Shown: positions 37,701 through 47,300 of the stretch, piece by piece
How the letters are laid out: the number at the start of each line of letters is the position of its first letter
Position numbering within the stretch: position 1 is the stretch's first letter
NCBI RefSeq assembly: GCF_014235875.1
Contig: NZ_JACJUK010000008.1
Coordinates: 1-64,000, forward strand
Direction: 5' to 3'
DNA length: 64,000 nucleotides
Origin: Croceivirga lutea
Lineage (GTDB): Bacteria; Bacteroidota; Bacteroidia; Flavobacteriales; Flavobacteriaceae
The notes under the pieces: model-generated
The model's database searches: none
What the model saw: the letters and a program-made list of their open reading frames with translations, nothing else
Told to the model about the DNA's origin: nothing
Program-made: the position numbers and the translations under genes

Positions 37701-40700
37701 TCCAGAAGTCTATCCATTAACTATCAAATTACCTAATGGAATATCAACTGGCGATAATTATACAATAGAAAGTGTAGATAGCCTAAATGATTCTGGAATT
37801 TATACGATTATTTCAGCTGAAGGTTGTTCAAAAACCTTAGAAGTTATTATAAATGAAATAGACTGCGCTACCTACCCCTTGCAATCTGAATACCAGATAA
37901 ATGGAGGCACATATGTTCCTGGCCAATCATCTGTTGATGTAAATGTGGGTGACCGTCTTATATTAAGCGTAACACCTAATAATGTTCCATTTAGTATAGT
38001 ATCCAACTCCACCAACAACAATAATAAAGTTAACGGCACTGCAGACTTGGTTATAGAGTCTATAGATTTAAATGATGCGGGAACCTATATTTTTACTACT
38101 TCTAGTGGTTGTTCAACAGAACTAACCGTTAATGTTGGTGATCCGGATTGCACCTCCTTGGATTTAGAAACACAATATCAAATTAACAGTTTTGGTCCAT
38201 ACATATCTGGTGCCACTCAGGTTACCTTAGATGAAGGCAATAATATTACCTTGAGTATTCTGCCGGACCAAATACCATTTAGTATTAATAGCACATCAGT
38301 TAATGGAAATCAAAAAGATTTTAATACTTCTGACCTAGATTTATCCAACGTTACAACTAATGATGCTGGTCTGTACACGTTTACCACTGGTGCAGGTTGT
38401 GTAGTAGAACTCGAAGTTATAGTAAATACTGTAGATTGCACAGCCCTTGATTTACAAACCGAATACGAAATTAATGATTCGGGAAATTTCGTGGTTGGAG
38501 AAAACGAAGTTAGAACCGCAATAGGTGATGATATTTTATTAAGTGTTTTTCCTAACCAAAATAATGGTACAGATATTTCATTTGAAGTAAGAAATCCTGG
38601 AGGTATAATTGTAAAACCTTTAAACCCAGGTGACTTTATTCTTGGTGATATACAAGAATCTGATGAAGGAATCTATACCATGACAAGCAGTAGTGGCTGT
38701 GAAATAACTATAATTGTTCTAGTTGGCTTAAATGATAGTCCTGCCGCAAATATTATTGCTACCCCACTATCTGGCACTGCTCCTTTAGAAGTTAATTTTG
38801 ATGCATCAGGAACAACAGACGATGGGCTTATTGCATCGTATAGTTGGGACTTTGGTGACGGAAATACAGCAACAGGTGAAACAGCCACCAATACGTTCAC
38901 CAATGAAGGTATTTTTACGGTCACCTTGACCGTAGAAGATACTGAAGGTGCACAAAATTCTACCACCGTTGAAATTAATGTAAGTGCGGCAAATGAAGCT
39001 CCTGTTGCTGATGCCACAGCAACTCCTCTAAATGGTCAAGCCCCTTTAGAAGTAAGTTTTAGTGCAGCCAATTCAACTGATGACAATGGAATCGTTAGTT
39101 ACGCTTGGGATTTTGGTGATGGAATCGGTACTTCTACTGAAGAAAATCCGGTGTATACGTATGCAACTGATGGCATATTTACTGCCATACTTACAGTTAC
39201 TGATGCTGAAGGCCTAGAAGACACTGCAAATATAGAAATTACTGTTACCCCTGCTAATGAAGCTCCAATAGCGGTTGCAGAAGCAACACCAGTATCTGGT
39301 ATTGTGCCTTTAGAAGTTAATTTCAATGCTGCAAATTCAACTGATGATGCTGGTATAGTATCGTATGCTTGGGACTTCGGTGATGGTTCATCGGTAGTTA
39401 CTATAGAAAACCCAACACATACCTACACTGCTTCTGGTAATTTTACAGCTACCTTAACGGTAACAGATGCTCAAGGTTTAGAAAATAGTGATACTGTTGC
39501 TATTACTGTAGAAACACCAGATAATCAAGCACCTACTGCTGTAGTTGATGCCACACCAACAACGGGTACTACACCTTTAGAAGTGGTATTTAGTTCAGAT
39601 GGTTCAACCGATGATAAAAGTATTGTTTCTTTTGCCTGGGATTTTGGTGATGGTACCGGAAATTCCACTGAAGAAAATCCAACATACACCTATACCACAT
39701 CAGGTGATTTTACAGCTACCTTAACAGTAACTGATGCCGAAGGACTTCAAAATACAGCATCTATTTTAATTACAGTAGATGCACCAAATGAAGCTCCAGT
39801 TGCAGATGCTTCTGCAACACCACTATCAGGTAATGCGCCTTTAGAAGTAAGCTTTAGTTCAGATGGTTCTACAGATGATACAGCCATTGTTTCCTACACT
39901 TGGGACTTTGGTGATGGCTCAGGAACCTCAACCGAAGAAAACCCAACCTATACCTATACTACAATAGGTAATTACACGGCTACCTTAACCGTAACAGACG
40001 CAGAAGGTTTAGAAGACACCGCAACAGTTGAAATCTCAGTTACAGAAAATACTGGAGGCAATCAAGCACCTTCGGCAATTGCTTCTGCAACACCACTAAC
40101 AGGTAATGCTCCTTTAGAAGTAAGCTTTAGTTCAGATGGCTCATCAGATGATACAGCCATTGTTTCCTACACTTGGGACTTTGGTGATGGCTCAGGAACT
40201 TCAACCGAAGAAAATCCAACCTATACCTATACAACAATAGGGAATTACACGGCTACCTTAACCGTAACAGACGCAGAAGGTTTAGCAGATACCGCAACAG
40301 TTGAAATCTCAGTTACAGAAAATACTGGAGGTAATCAAGCACCTTCGGCAATTGCTTCTGCAACACCACTAACAGGTAATGCTCCTTTAGAAGTAAGCTT
40401 TAGTTCCGATGGTTCTACAGATGATACGGCCATTGTTTCTTACACTTGGGACTTTGGTGATGGCTCAGGAACCTCAACGGAGGAAAACCCAGCCTATACT
40501 TATACAACAGTTGGCGTATTCACCGCCACCCTTACAGTTACCGATGCCGAAGGATTAGAAGATTCCGCAACGGTAACCATTACTGTTGAGCAAGAAACAA
40601 TGAATCAAGCACCAGAAGCAGTGGCTACGGCTACACCAATCTCTGGAGAAGCTCCTTTAGAGGTAGCATTTAGTTCTGTAGGTTCTTCTGATGACGATGC

Positions 40701-41145
40701 AATTGCTAGTTATAGCTGGGATTTTGGAACTGGAGACACTTCAAATGACGAAAATCCAATTTATGTATTCCAAAACGAAGGGGAATATACCGTTACCCTA
40801 ACAGTAACAGATACAGAAGGGTTAACAAACACGGCTGAGTTAGAGATTATCGTAATTGAAAATGACCCAACGGCTATTGAACAAAATGTGACCATTGCAC
40901 CAAACCCTGCGACTACTACAGCAAATATTTTTGTAGAAAATCCTGAAGGTATTTTAACCACCAAAATTGGTTTGTATGACGCAGCTGGTAAATTAATCTA
41001 CACTTTTGTTCCGAGTGATGTTTACAATAATGCAACAGATTCTTACGAGTTACCCATAACAATTTTAACCAATGGCTTATACATGGTTAAAATTGAATTT
41101 AATCAAGGTGACCCAGAATCGATTAAACTGTTAGTAAGAAAATAG
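34744..41145 (+). CDS. Secreted galactose-oxidase-like copper radical oxidase with PKD repeats and T9SS type A domain
   Basis: 2133 residues. Signal peptide 1-25. Oxidase domain about 28-545, with Cys103 (HDMFCPGI), Tyr147 (PRGYQGN), Trp165 (GGSWSQG), Tyr393-His394 (RTYHS) and His491 (SAATHS): all residues that form the Cys-Tyr crosslink, stacking Trp and copper ligands in fungal galactose oxidase, with the same 44 and 18 residue spacings. Next come LamG (about 558-800), five Ig-like repeats containing EYQIN-type segments (about 813-1328), eight PKD domains with WDFGDG (about 1330-2038) and a T9SS type A sorting domain (about 2040-2133). It should be exported and attached to or released from the cell surface. 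The likely reaction is oxidation of a primary alcohol, probably on a sugar, with H2O2 release. Substrate inferred only. Confidence 0.9.
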   Translation: MRTKGLYYLFLLFTFFNQINFTSAQSNVEGEWSNPINMGIVPVAVANLPDGRLLCWSSQFRNTFIEAGDGATFSQYFDYRLNNGLGGVDGAEFTMNTDHDMFCPGINNLPDGRLLSAGGTSSSKTSIFDPSTGYWSVASEMNIPRGYQGNVTMSDGNVFTVGGSWSQGASNNGGKDAEIWSPTTGWITLPEIQGDDIYTGNDLATEEQGVYRSDNHVWLWPAPDAPNKIFHAGPSEEMHWIDPFATDASGNLVGEMLNAGFRQDAGETDGYSMKGNTVMYDTGKILKIGGATQYGVDFNTTTLARSNSFEIDLNGVVYGQNPNVTFTGNMAYERIYHNSTVLPDGKVLVTGGSTVAALFSDTYAVLEAELFDPEAPAGNKWSTVGAMQEARTYHSVAILMPDARVFVGGGGLCDGSNPNCENHFNAEIYSPPYLFDTNGDLATRPEITNFTGGNSVGTYGEIVVDYNTTLSLSTDVNISEFSLIRFSAATHSTNNEQRRISLTGSGNTSHSLSIPDRNILPPGFYMLFAIDNNGVPSIAETLKIGDALPLPIANNPNLVLELNFDETSGINVADSSGNNNNGTIVQRDDNGNPVAAVDHQFVSGLFGNAIEFDGKEFQSNSIIEMDNSSSFQTLQDKVTMSAWVYRDIDAIVPEDNNKIANVAVFAHDYPTNFFGFHNSLYKWSFQTTNGFVNVYSGYAPLAGWNHIAGVYNGETLKLYANGVQIGQGSITGNLTGLADGSDFSKMTVSGFYDGNIDNNRILPIKEWGNESGITDEVDGRIDDFKIYNVALGAEEIANIFKEGLATNNSEVPNCEGNYLTVEYKIGTGNWQTSTTNRIVANEGDEIFIRAKDFNGEYFITTSQYDGPTFNTVNDTDKLTTEGAYQIDTFVNVSLAPWNNADRGNGLLDSSNNGFFVLTTPEGCPTAIELEVLGSCDPGDTEIFAEFQINGVWCDNPNSAFPCGSETITIDEGTKLIISATPNSNTNPEVYPLTIKLPNGISTGDNYTIESVDSLNDSGIYTIISAEGCSKTLEVIINEIDCATYPLQSEYQINGGTYVPGQSSVDVNVGDRLILSVTPNNVPFSIVSNSTNNNNKVNGTADLVIESIDLNDAGTYIFTTSSGCSTELTVNVGDPDCTSLDLETQYQINSFGPYISGATQVTLDEGNNITLSILPDQIPFSINSTSVNGNQKDFNTSDLDLSNVTTNDAGLYTFTTGAGCVVELEVIVNTVDCTALDLQTEYEINDSGNFVVGENEVRTAIGDDILLSVFPNQNNGTDISFEVRNPGGIIVKPLNPGDFILGDIQESDEGIYTMTSSSGCEITIIVLVGLNDSPAANIIATPLSGTAPLEVNFDASGTTDDGLIASYSWDFGDGNTATGETATNTFTNEGIFTVTLTVEDTEGAQNSTTVEINVSAANEAPVADATATPLNGQAPLEVSFSAANSTDDNGIVSYAWDFGDGIGTSTEENPVYTYATDGIFTAILTVTDAEGLEDTANIEITVTPANEAPIAVAEATPVSGIVPLEVNFNAANSTDDAGIVSYAWDFGDGSSVVTIENPTHTYTASGNFTATLTVTDAQGLENSDTVAITVETPDNQAPTAVVDATPTTGTTPLEVVFSSDGSTDDKSIVSFAWDFGDGTGNSTEENPTYTYTTSGDFTATLTVTDAEGLQNTASILITVDAPNEAPVADASATPLSGNAPLEVSFSSDGSTDDTAIVSYTWDFGDGSGTSTEENPTYTYTTIGNYTATLTVTDAEGLEDTATVEISVTENTGGNQAPSAIASATPLTGNAPLEVSFSSDGSSDDTAIVSYTWDFGDGSGTSTEENPTYTYTTIGNYTATLTVTDAEGLADTATVEISVTENTGGNQAPSAIASATPLTGNAPLEVSFSSDGSTDDTAIVSYTWDFGDGSGTSTEENPAYTYTTVGVFTATLTVTDAEGLEDSATVTITVEQETMNQAPEAVATATPISGEAPLEVAFSSVGSSDDDAIASYSWDFGTGDTSNDENPIYVFQNEGEYTVTLTVTDTEGLTNTAELEIIVIENDPTAIEQNVTIAPNPATTTANIFVENPEGILTTKIGLYDAAGKLIYTFVPSDVYNNATDSYELPITILTNGLYMVKIEFNQGDPESIKLLVRK
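39808..40610 (+). repeat. Tandem 273-bp PKD-encoding repeats, three copies
   Basis: Units begin at GCTTCTGCAACACCACTA at 39808, 40081 and 40354, an exact 273-bp (91-codon) period. The first two units are nearly identical over their whole length; the third matches until about 40490 and then drifts. They encode PKD domains 5-7 of the oxidase. Silent positions are also conserved, which points to recent duplication or gene conversion rather than selection on protein alone. The other PKD units in the gene are clearly more diverged. Confidence 0.9.
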
Positions 41146-41164
41146 ATTAACTTACTGGCAAACT

Positions 41165-41212
41165 AAAAAGGCTGTTCCAATATCTACTAGATATAAGAAC
41201 AGCCTTTTTTTT
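41165..41212 (+). terminator. Rho-independent terminator after the oxidase gene
   Basis: AAAAAGGCTGTTC (41165-41177) pairs with GAACAGCC plus a run of eight T (41197-41212), a stem of about 12-13 bp with a 19-base loop. It lies 20 bases after the oxidase stop codon. The A-tract before the stem would let it also work in the reverse direction, but there is no gene approaching from that side. Confidence 0.85.
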
Positions 41213-41255
41213 AGTAGTTTACCGAAATTCAGAACCCTATTTTTGGTGATTACAT

Positions 41256-41263
41256 TATTTTTG
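41256..41263 (+). promoter_or_regulatory. -7 promoter box of the 41305 repeat-protein gene
   Basis: TATTTTTG matches TAnnTTTG and lies 41 bases upstream of the ATG, after the terminator at 41165-41212. The gene therefore appears to have its own promoter rather than being cotranscribed with the oxidase. No -33 TTG at normal spacing was seen. Confidence 0.35.
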
Positions 41264-41304
41264 TGTTATCAAGACCCCTAAATACTACCTAAACCTAGAA
41301 TGCT

Positions 41305-44300
41305 ATGAAAATAAAGGTGCTTCTTACTTTTGCCTTTTTTTGTTTTCTATCCTCAACCACTATTCTTGCCCAAGATTCTGACGGGGACGGCGTTGATGAT
41401 ATTGTAGATATAGACGATGACAATGATGGTATCGTAGATGGCTTAGAATGTGAAGTACCAGTAGCTAACTTTAGTTTTGAAACACCCGCTTTTTACGCCG
41501 CTGCTGATAATTGGATTCCTACCACGGGTAATTCGGGATGGGGAACGCATAATGTAGATGCCAATAATTATTTAGCGACCGGTGGAGTTCCTGATGGAGT
41601 ACAATTTTTATTTTTAACTTCCAATTCAACAACTGTACCCTCTTCAGTTGTATTGAACACATTTTCTAAAACTTTTGAAATAGGAACTTACACGTTAACG
41701 GTGTCAGTAGGAGACGGAATTGCTGATAGACCCGCAGATAATGATGGCCAATCAATAATAGAAATTGGATATGGTACTGATGCCTTAAATTTTACCCCAT
41801 TGGCGCAAACAGTTATAGATGGAAACACCACTATACCAGGTACTTGGACAGATTTTAATGTGTCTTACAATGTGGCCGCAGGCGATGCTGCTCTTGGTTC
41901 AGGAGTTTTAGTTAGAATTTCACATACGGGAACTAGTGCCCCCTTAACCGGTAATTTAGCAAATTCTGGAAGAGGTCATTACGACAATATCAGAATCACA
42001 AAAGATACCGATAGTGATGGCCTTCCTGATTGTATTGATCCAGATTCTGATAATGATGGTTGCCCAGATGTTGATGAAGCTGGGTTTACCAATTCTGGCA
42101 CAGATACATTAAGCGGTGTAGGATTTGATGCTAACGGTCAAGTAACCGGAAACGCAGATGGTTATACCATAACGAGCGGGTATGTTACGGATTTTATCAA
42201 TCATTGCATAGATAATGAAGATTATGATAACGATGGCATTGCCAATGTTCAAGATATTGATGATGATAATGATGGTATTTACGATAGTTTAGAATGTGAT
42301 ATTCCCATAACAGAGTCAAATTTTGAAAACTCCGTCAATCTATTAGCTGGATGGGACCCTGGCATATCTACTGGTGTGCGGGGTATAGAAACTATTTTTG
42401 ACGGAACTAATTATAACAATTCGCCTCAAGGTGCTGGATATCTATTTCTAAATGGCGATATACAAATAACACAAATAACACCAGGTGCTGCGTTTGAACC
42501 AGCAGACTATATAGTAAGTCTTCTTGTTGGTGACGGATTAGTTTATGATAATTTATTCCGTAATGATGGTCAATCAATAATTGAAATAGGATTTGATAAT
42601 GGTACTGGTTTTCAACAGCTTGCTAATAATGGGTCTTTAACCATAGAACCTTATGATACTCCTAACGGTTCATGGACCAAATTTACCTTTACAGCAACTG
42701 TTAACGCTGGTGACCCATCCCTTGGTTTTGGCATTTTAATGCGTATAACGCATAGTAGTAATGCAGCACTGTTGCAATCACAAGGAAATTATGACCAAAT
42801 ACGAGTAACAAAAGATAGCAATAGGGATGGCATACCAGACTGTTTCTCTTTAGATTTTGATGGTGATGGTTGTCCAGATGTTGAAGAAGCTGGTTATACA
42901 AATTCTGGTTCAGATACATTATCAGGTAGTGGTATTGACCCAATTACCGGAGAAGTAATTGGAAATACGGATGGGTATACTGGAACCACCCAGGCAGTAT
43001 TAAGCAATACAATTAATTCTTGTACAGTTGATTTAGATTTTGATAATGATAGCTATAATGATGATACTGATTTAGATGACGATAATGATGGTATTTTAGA
43101 TATTTATGAATGTGAAATTCCTATTGCTAATTTTGGATTTGAGAATGATGATTTACCCACTAATCCAGTTGCTGATTGGCGTTACACGCCTGGAACTAAC
43201 TCTGATACTTATGGAATTGAAAACCCAGCTGCGATTGATGGTTCAAATTATAATGCCGCATCAGAAGGAAATACGTATTTATTATTAAATGGAGATGGGT
43301 CATTAACCTTAAACACTGTTTATGCTACTTATGAAGTTGGGCATTATGATTTATCTATAAGAGTTGGTGATGGTTTGGATTTTGGAAATCCCTACAGAAA
43401 TGATGGTAGAAGCATTATTGAATTAGGGTATCATGATGGGGATTACAATAATTTTCAACCAATTACCAACGGAGTACTTACAATTGAAAATTTTGAAACA
43501 ACACCTGGACTCTGGTCTGAGTTTAGTATTAATGGAGAAGTTGCAACAGGAGATGCTGCACTCGGTCAAGCAATTTCAATTAGAATTACTCATGAGGGTA
43601 ATGTTGCAGCTAACCAACTTCAAGGAAATTATGATTGGATTGTAATTACCAAAGATTCTGATGGTGATGGTGATGCTGACTGTGTTGATAGAGATTCAGA
43701 TAATGATGGCTGTTCCGACACTATTGAAAGTCGTCATTTAGAAAATGGCTTTGGCATTTTAGATGGAACAGGAGTTAATACAGACGGCACAGTCATAGGT
43801 TTCGCAACGGGTTATTTAGGTAATGATAATGCAGTTTTAGATGCTAATATAAATCAATGTAATGTAATCGATACTGATACAGATGGGATTGAAGATGGTA
43901 ACTACTTTTATCTAGATGCAGGTAACATTCTTCAGTTTGATATTGATTTAGATAATGATAATGATGGAATATCTGATGATGATGAGGGTTGCAATTTAAC
44001 TGATGGCCCCGATAGAGGATTTTACAATTTCGAATTTCCTGGTAACGACTTTGCAACAAGTGGCTTCACAGTACCCAATACATCATATGCAGATTTTTGG
44101 AATGCTCCTTTAGGTGTTGGTGGTGGTGTACACATGGTCTCCGCAGAAACCTATGGTGCTTTTGATGTAAACTTTGATAGAGATGGTACGCGTTTAATAG
44201 ACCTTCCAGAACCAAATCAAGATAACGATAGTTATTTATATTTAAATGAAACTACCTCAATTACTCAAAATACCTCTGCTATTGTCATTGACGAAGGTTC

Positions 44301-47300
44301 ATACCTTATTACAATTGCTATTGGAGATGAATTAGATGTAGAAAACAGATTTAGAAATGACAATTTAAGTGTTATAGAAGCAGGTTATGACAACGGTGGT
44401 GGATTTACCGCTCTAGGCAATTTAACTGTTCAGGGGCACGAAACTCCTAATGGTACTTGGAAAGATTTTTCGTTTACCGCTACATCTACACCTGCCTCAG
44501 TGGGCGAAGATTTATTAATTCGTATAAGTCATACAAACAATTCTGCCTTAAATCAGAGCCGAGGTAGTTATGACCATATTAGAATAAAACTAGATTCAGA
44601 TGCAGATGGTATTCCCGATTGTGAAGATTTAGACTCAGATAATGATGGTTGTCTAGATGTTACCGAAGCTGGCTTTGATCAAGACTTAGATGGCATATTT
44701 GATGGTGGAGTTACTGTAAATGCAAATGGTGAAATCAATGGACATTCTTATGTAGTTGACCCAATTAACTTGCAAAATACAAGAACTTTTTCAACACCTG
44801 CTATTATCAATAATCCATTAGTAAATCAAACTGCTTGTGAAGGAGACAATGCAGCCTTTTTTATTGATGCGTCAAGAGCGGGAACCAACCCAACCATAGC
44901 GTATGAATGGACAATTAGTACTGATGGTGGCACAACGTTTACTCCTATTACTGAAACATCCAACACCTTAACCCTTACTGGAGTTGTTGCTACAGATGAT
45001 GGCAACATTTACAGAGTCCGTGTAATGGGTGATGATAATTTATGTTATGAAGAATCGCAAGCAACACTTACCATAACTCCAGGCCCTACTACACCTTCGG
45101 TAACCCCAGTAATCGCAGCAATTTGTGAAGGTGCCAATGCAGAATTTACCATTACAGGTGATGCTGGAGCAACTATTGAATACACTATTAATGGGGGTGC
45201 TATACAAACCGCAACTTTAGATGGTTCAGGTTCATTTACTGTTACTGAAAATGCGGTTACGGTAGATACTGTAATTGAATTGACCTCTATTAATAATGGT
45301 AGTTGTACGCTAGCCTTAGCTCCTACTCTTACTGAAACGGTAACGGTAAGTGCAATTCCTTCCATTACCAACGCACCAACTACCTGTTCTGCAGATTTAA
45401 GTACCTACGATGTAGATATTTCAGTTAGTGCTGGAACCCTTGCTAACCCTAGTGCTGGCACATTAGTTGGTAACGTAGTTAGTGGTATACCAGCTGGGAC
45501 AGATATTACTATAGAAGTAAATAATAATGGCTGTTTCGTAGTTCTTCCAATCACAGCACCAAATTGTAGTTGCCCAACGGTAAATCAACCCATTAATCCA
45601 GTGAATGCTGGATCATGCGAGGGTACACCCAACAATCCAATAAGTGTAGAATTGGACCCCTTGGGAGCGGGTGATACTATTAATTGGTATGATGCACCAA
45701 CTGGAGGTACTTTATTGGGCACAGGACTTTCATTTACTTCTACAGAGACATTACCTGGCATTTACACCTATTATGCCGAGGCGGAAGAAGCAGTTTCAGG
45801 TTGTGTTAGCAGCACAAGAGTACAAGTAGTGTACTCGATAAATTCAAATGTTATAGCAGATGTAATAGCCTCTCCTATTGAAGAATGTGATGCGTATATT
45901 TTACCACCATTAAGTGCGGGCAATAACTATTTCACAGGTCCTGGAGCAACAGGATTATTACTGAATGCCGGGGATGCTATTACAACATCTCAAACCATAT
46001 ACATATATGCAGAATCTGGCACAACACCTAATTGTACTGATGAATCTAGTTTCGATGTTACCATTTATCAATCCCCAACATTACAATTTCAATCTTTAAT
46101 TTGTTCTGCAGATTTAGCAACCTATACAGTCACTTTACAACCTTATACGGGTACAATATCTTCAGTAACAGCAGGTACAATTGTTGATAATCTAACAGTC
46201 ACAAATATCCCTGCTGGAACTGGCATTGAGATTTTTGTAGAAAATGGAATATGCACACCTTCCATTTTTGTTCAAGCACCTAACTGTACTTGTCCTGTTT
46301 TAGATGCTCCCGTTAACCCGCAAAACGGTTCCAATTGTGAAGGGGAACCTACCGCAACTATTGCTGTAGATATACCCACCACTGGTGACAGTATTGATTG
46401 GTATGATGCACCAACTGGCGGAAATCTTCTTGTAACCGGTGCTTCTTCATTTACACCTACAGAAACCTTACCCGGCACTTATACCTATTATGCAGAAACT
46501 GTAGAAAGTATTTCTGGTTGCACAAGTGATACGCGGACCGAAGTTACCTTAACTATTGCCACACAGCCAACAGCTGACGTTTTTGCTGACCAATTGGTTT
46601 GTGAGCGTTACACACTACCAAATTTAAGCGCCAACAATACGTTTAGAACAGAAACTAATGGTAATGGTACACAATTAAATCCTGGTGATGTGATTACAAC
46701 TTCGCAGACTATTTACGTATATGCAGCAAACGCGGTAAATGCTAATTGTTTTGATGAATCTAGTTTTCAGGTAACAGTTACCCCTAGTTCGGAAGCACCA
46801 ATAAACCCAACAAACGGTTTTAATTGTGAAGGGCAGCCTACAGCTGCACTCTCCGTAGAATTTCCACCATCCAATGGAGATACCATTAATTGGTATGATG
46901 CAGAAGTTGGTGGAAACCTTGTAGCTACAGGAACTGCCTTCATTCCAACTGATAATTTGGCAGGTACTTACACGTACTACGCTGAAAATAGTGATTCTAC
47001 TAACCCTAGCTGTGTAAGTTCGAGAACTGCAGTATCCCTCACCATAACAGCGACTCCGATAGTAGACTCGAGCAATGATATAGAAGCTTGTGAATTTTAT
47101 GAGTTGCCAAATCTTAGTGCTAACAACCGGTATTTCTCTGGCCCTAATGGTACCGGAACACAACTATTTGCTGGAGAACAATTGATTGCTGATCAATTAA
47201 TTTACATAAGAGCAGAAAGTTCTCAAAACCCAGATTGTAGTGCAGAGTCAAGTTTTAGTGTTGTTATTTTAAATGAACCCATACTAATGTTCCCTGAAAT

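Noticed and set aside
39808-40610. Regular repeats that could be mistaken for a CRISPR array or satellite
   Set aside because: The 273-bp period is in frame, encodes PKD domains and lacks spacer structure.
46675-47163. A 162-codon minus-strand ORF with many Cys, Arg and Tyr
   Set aside because: Antisense to the giant T9SS type B protein; composition is that of a reverse-frame artefact.
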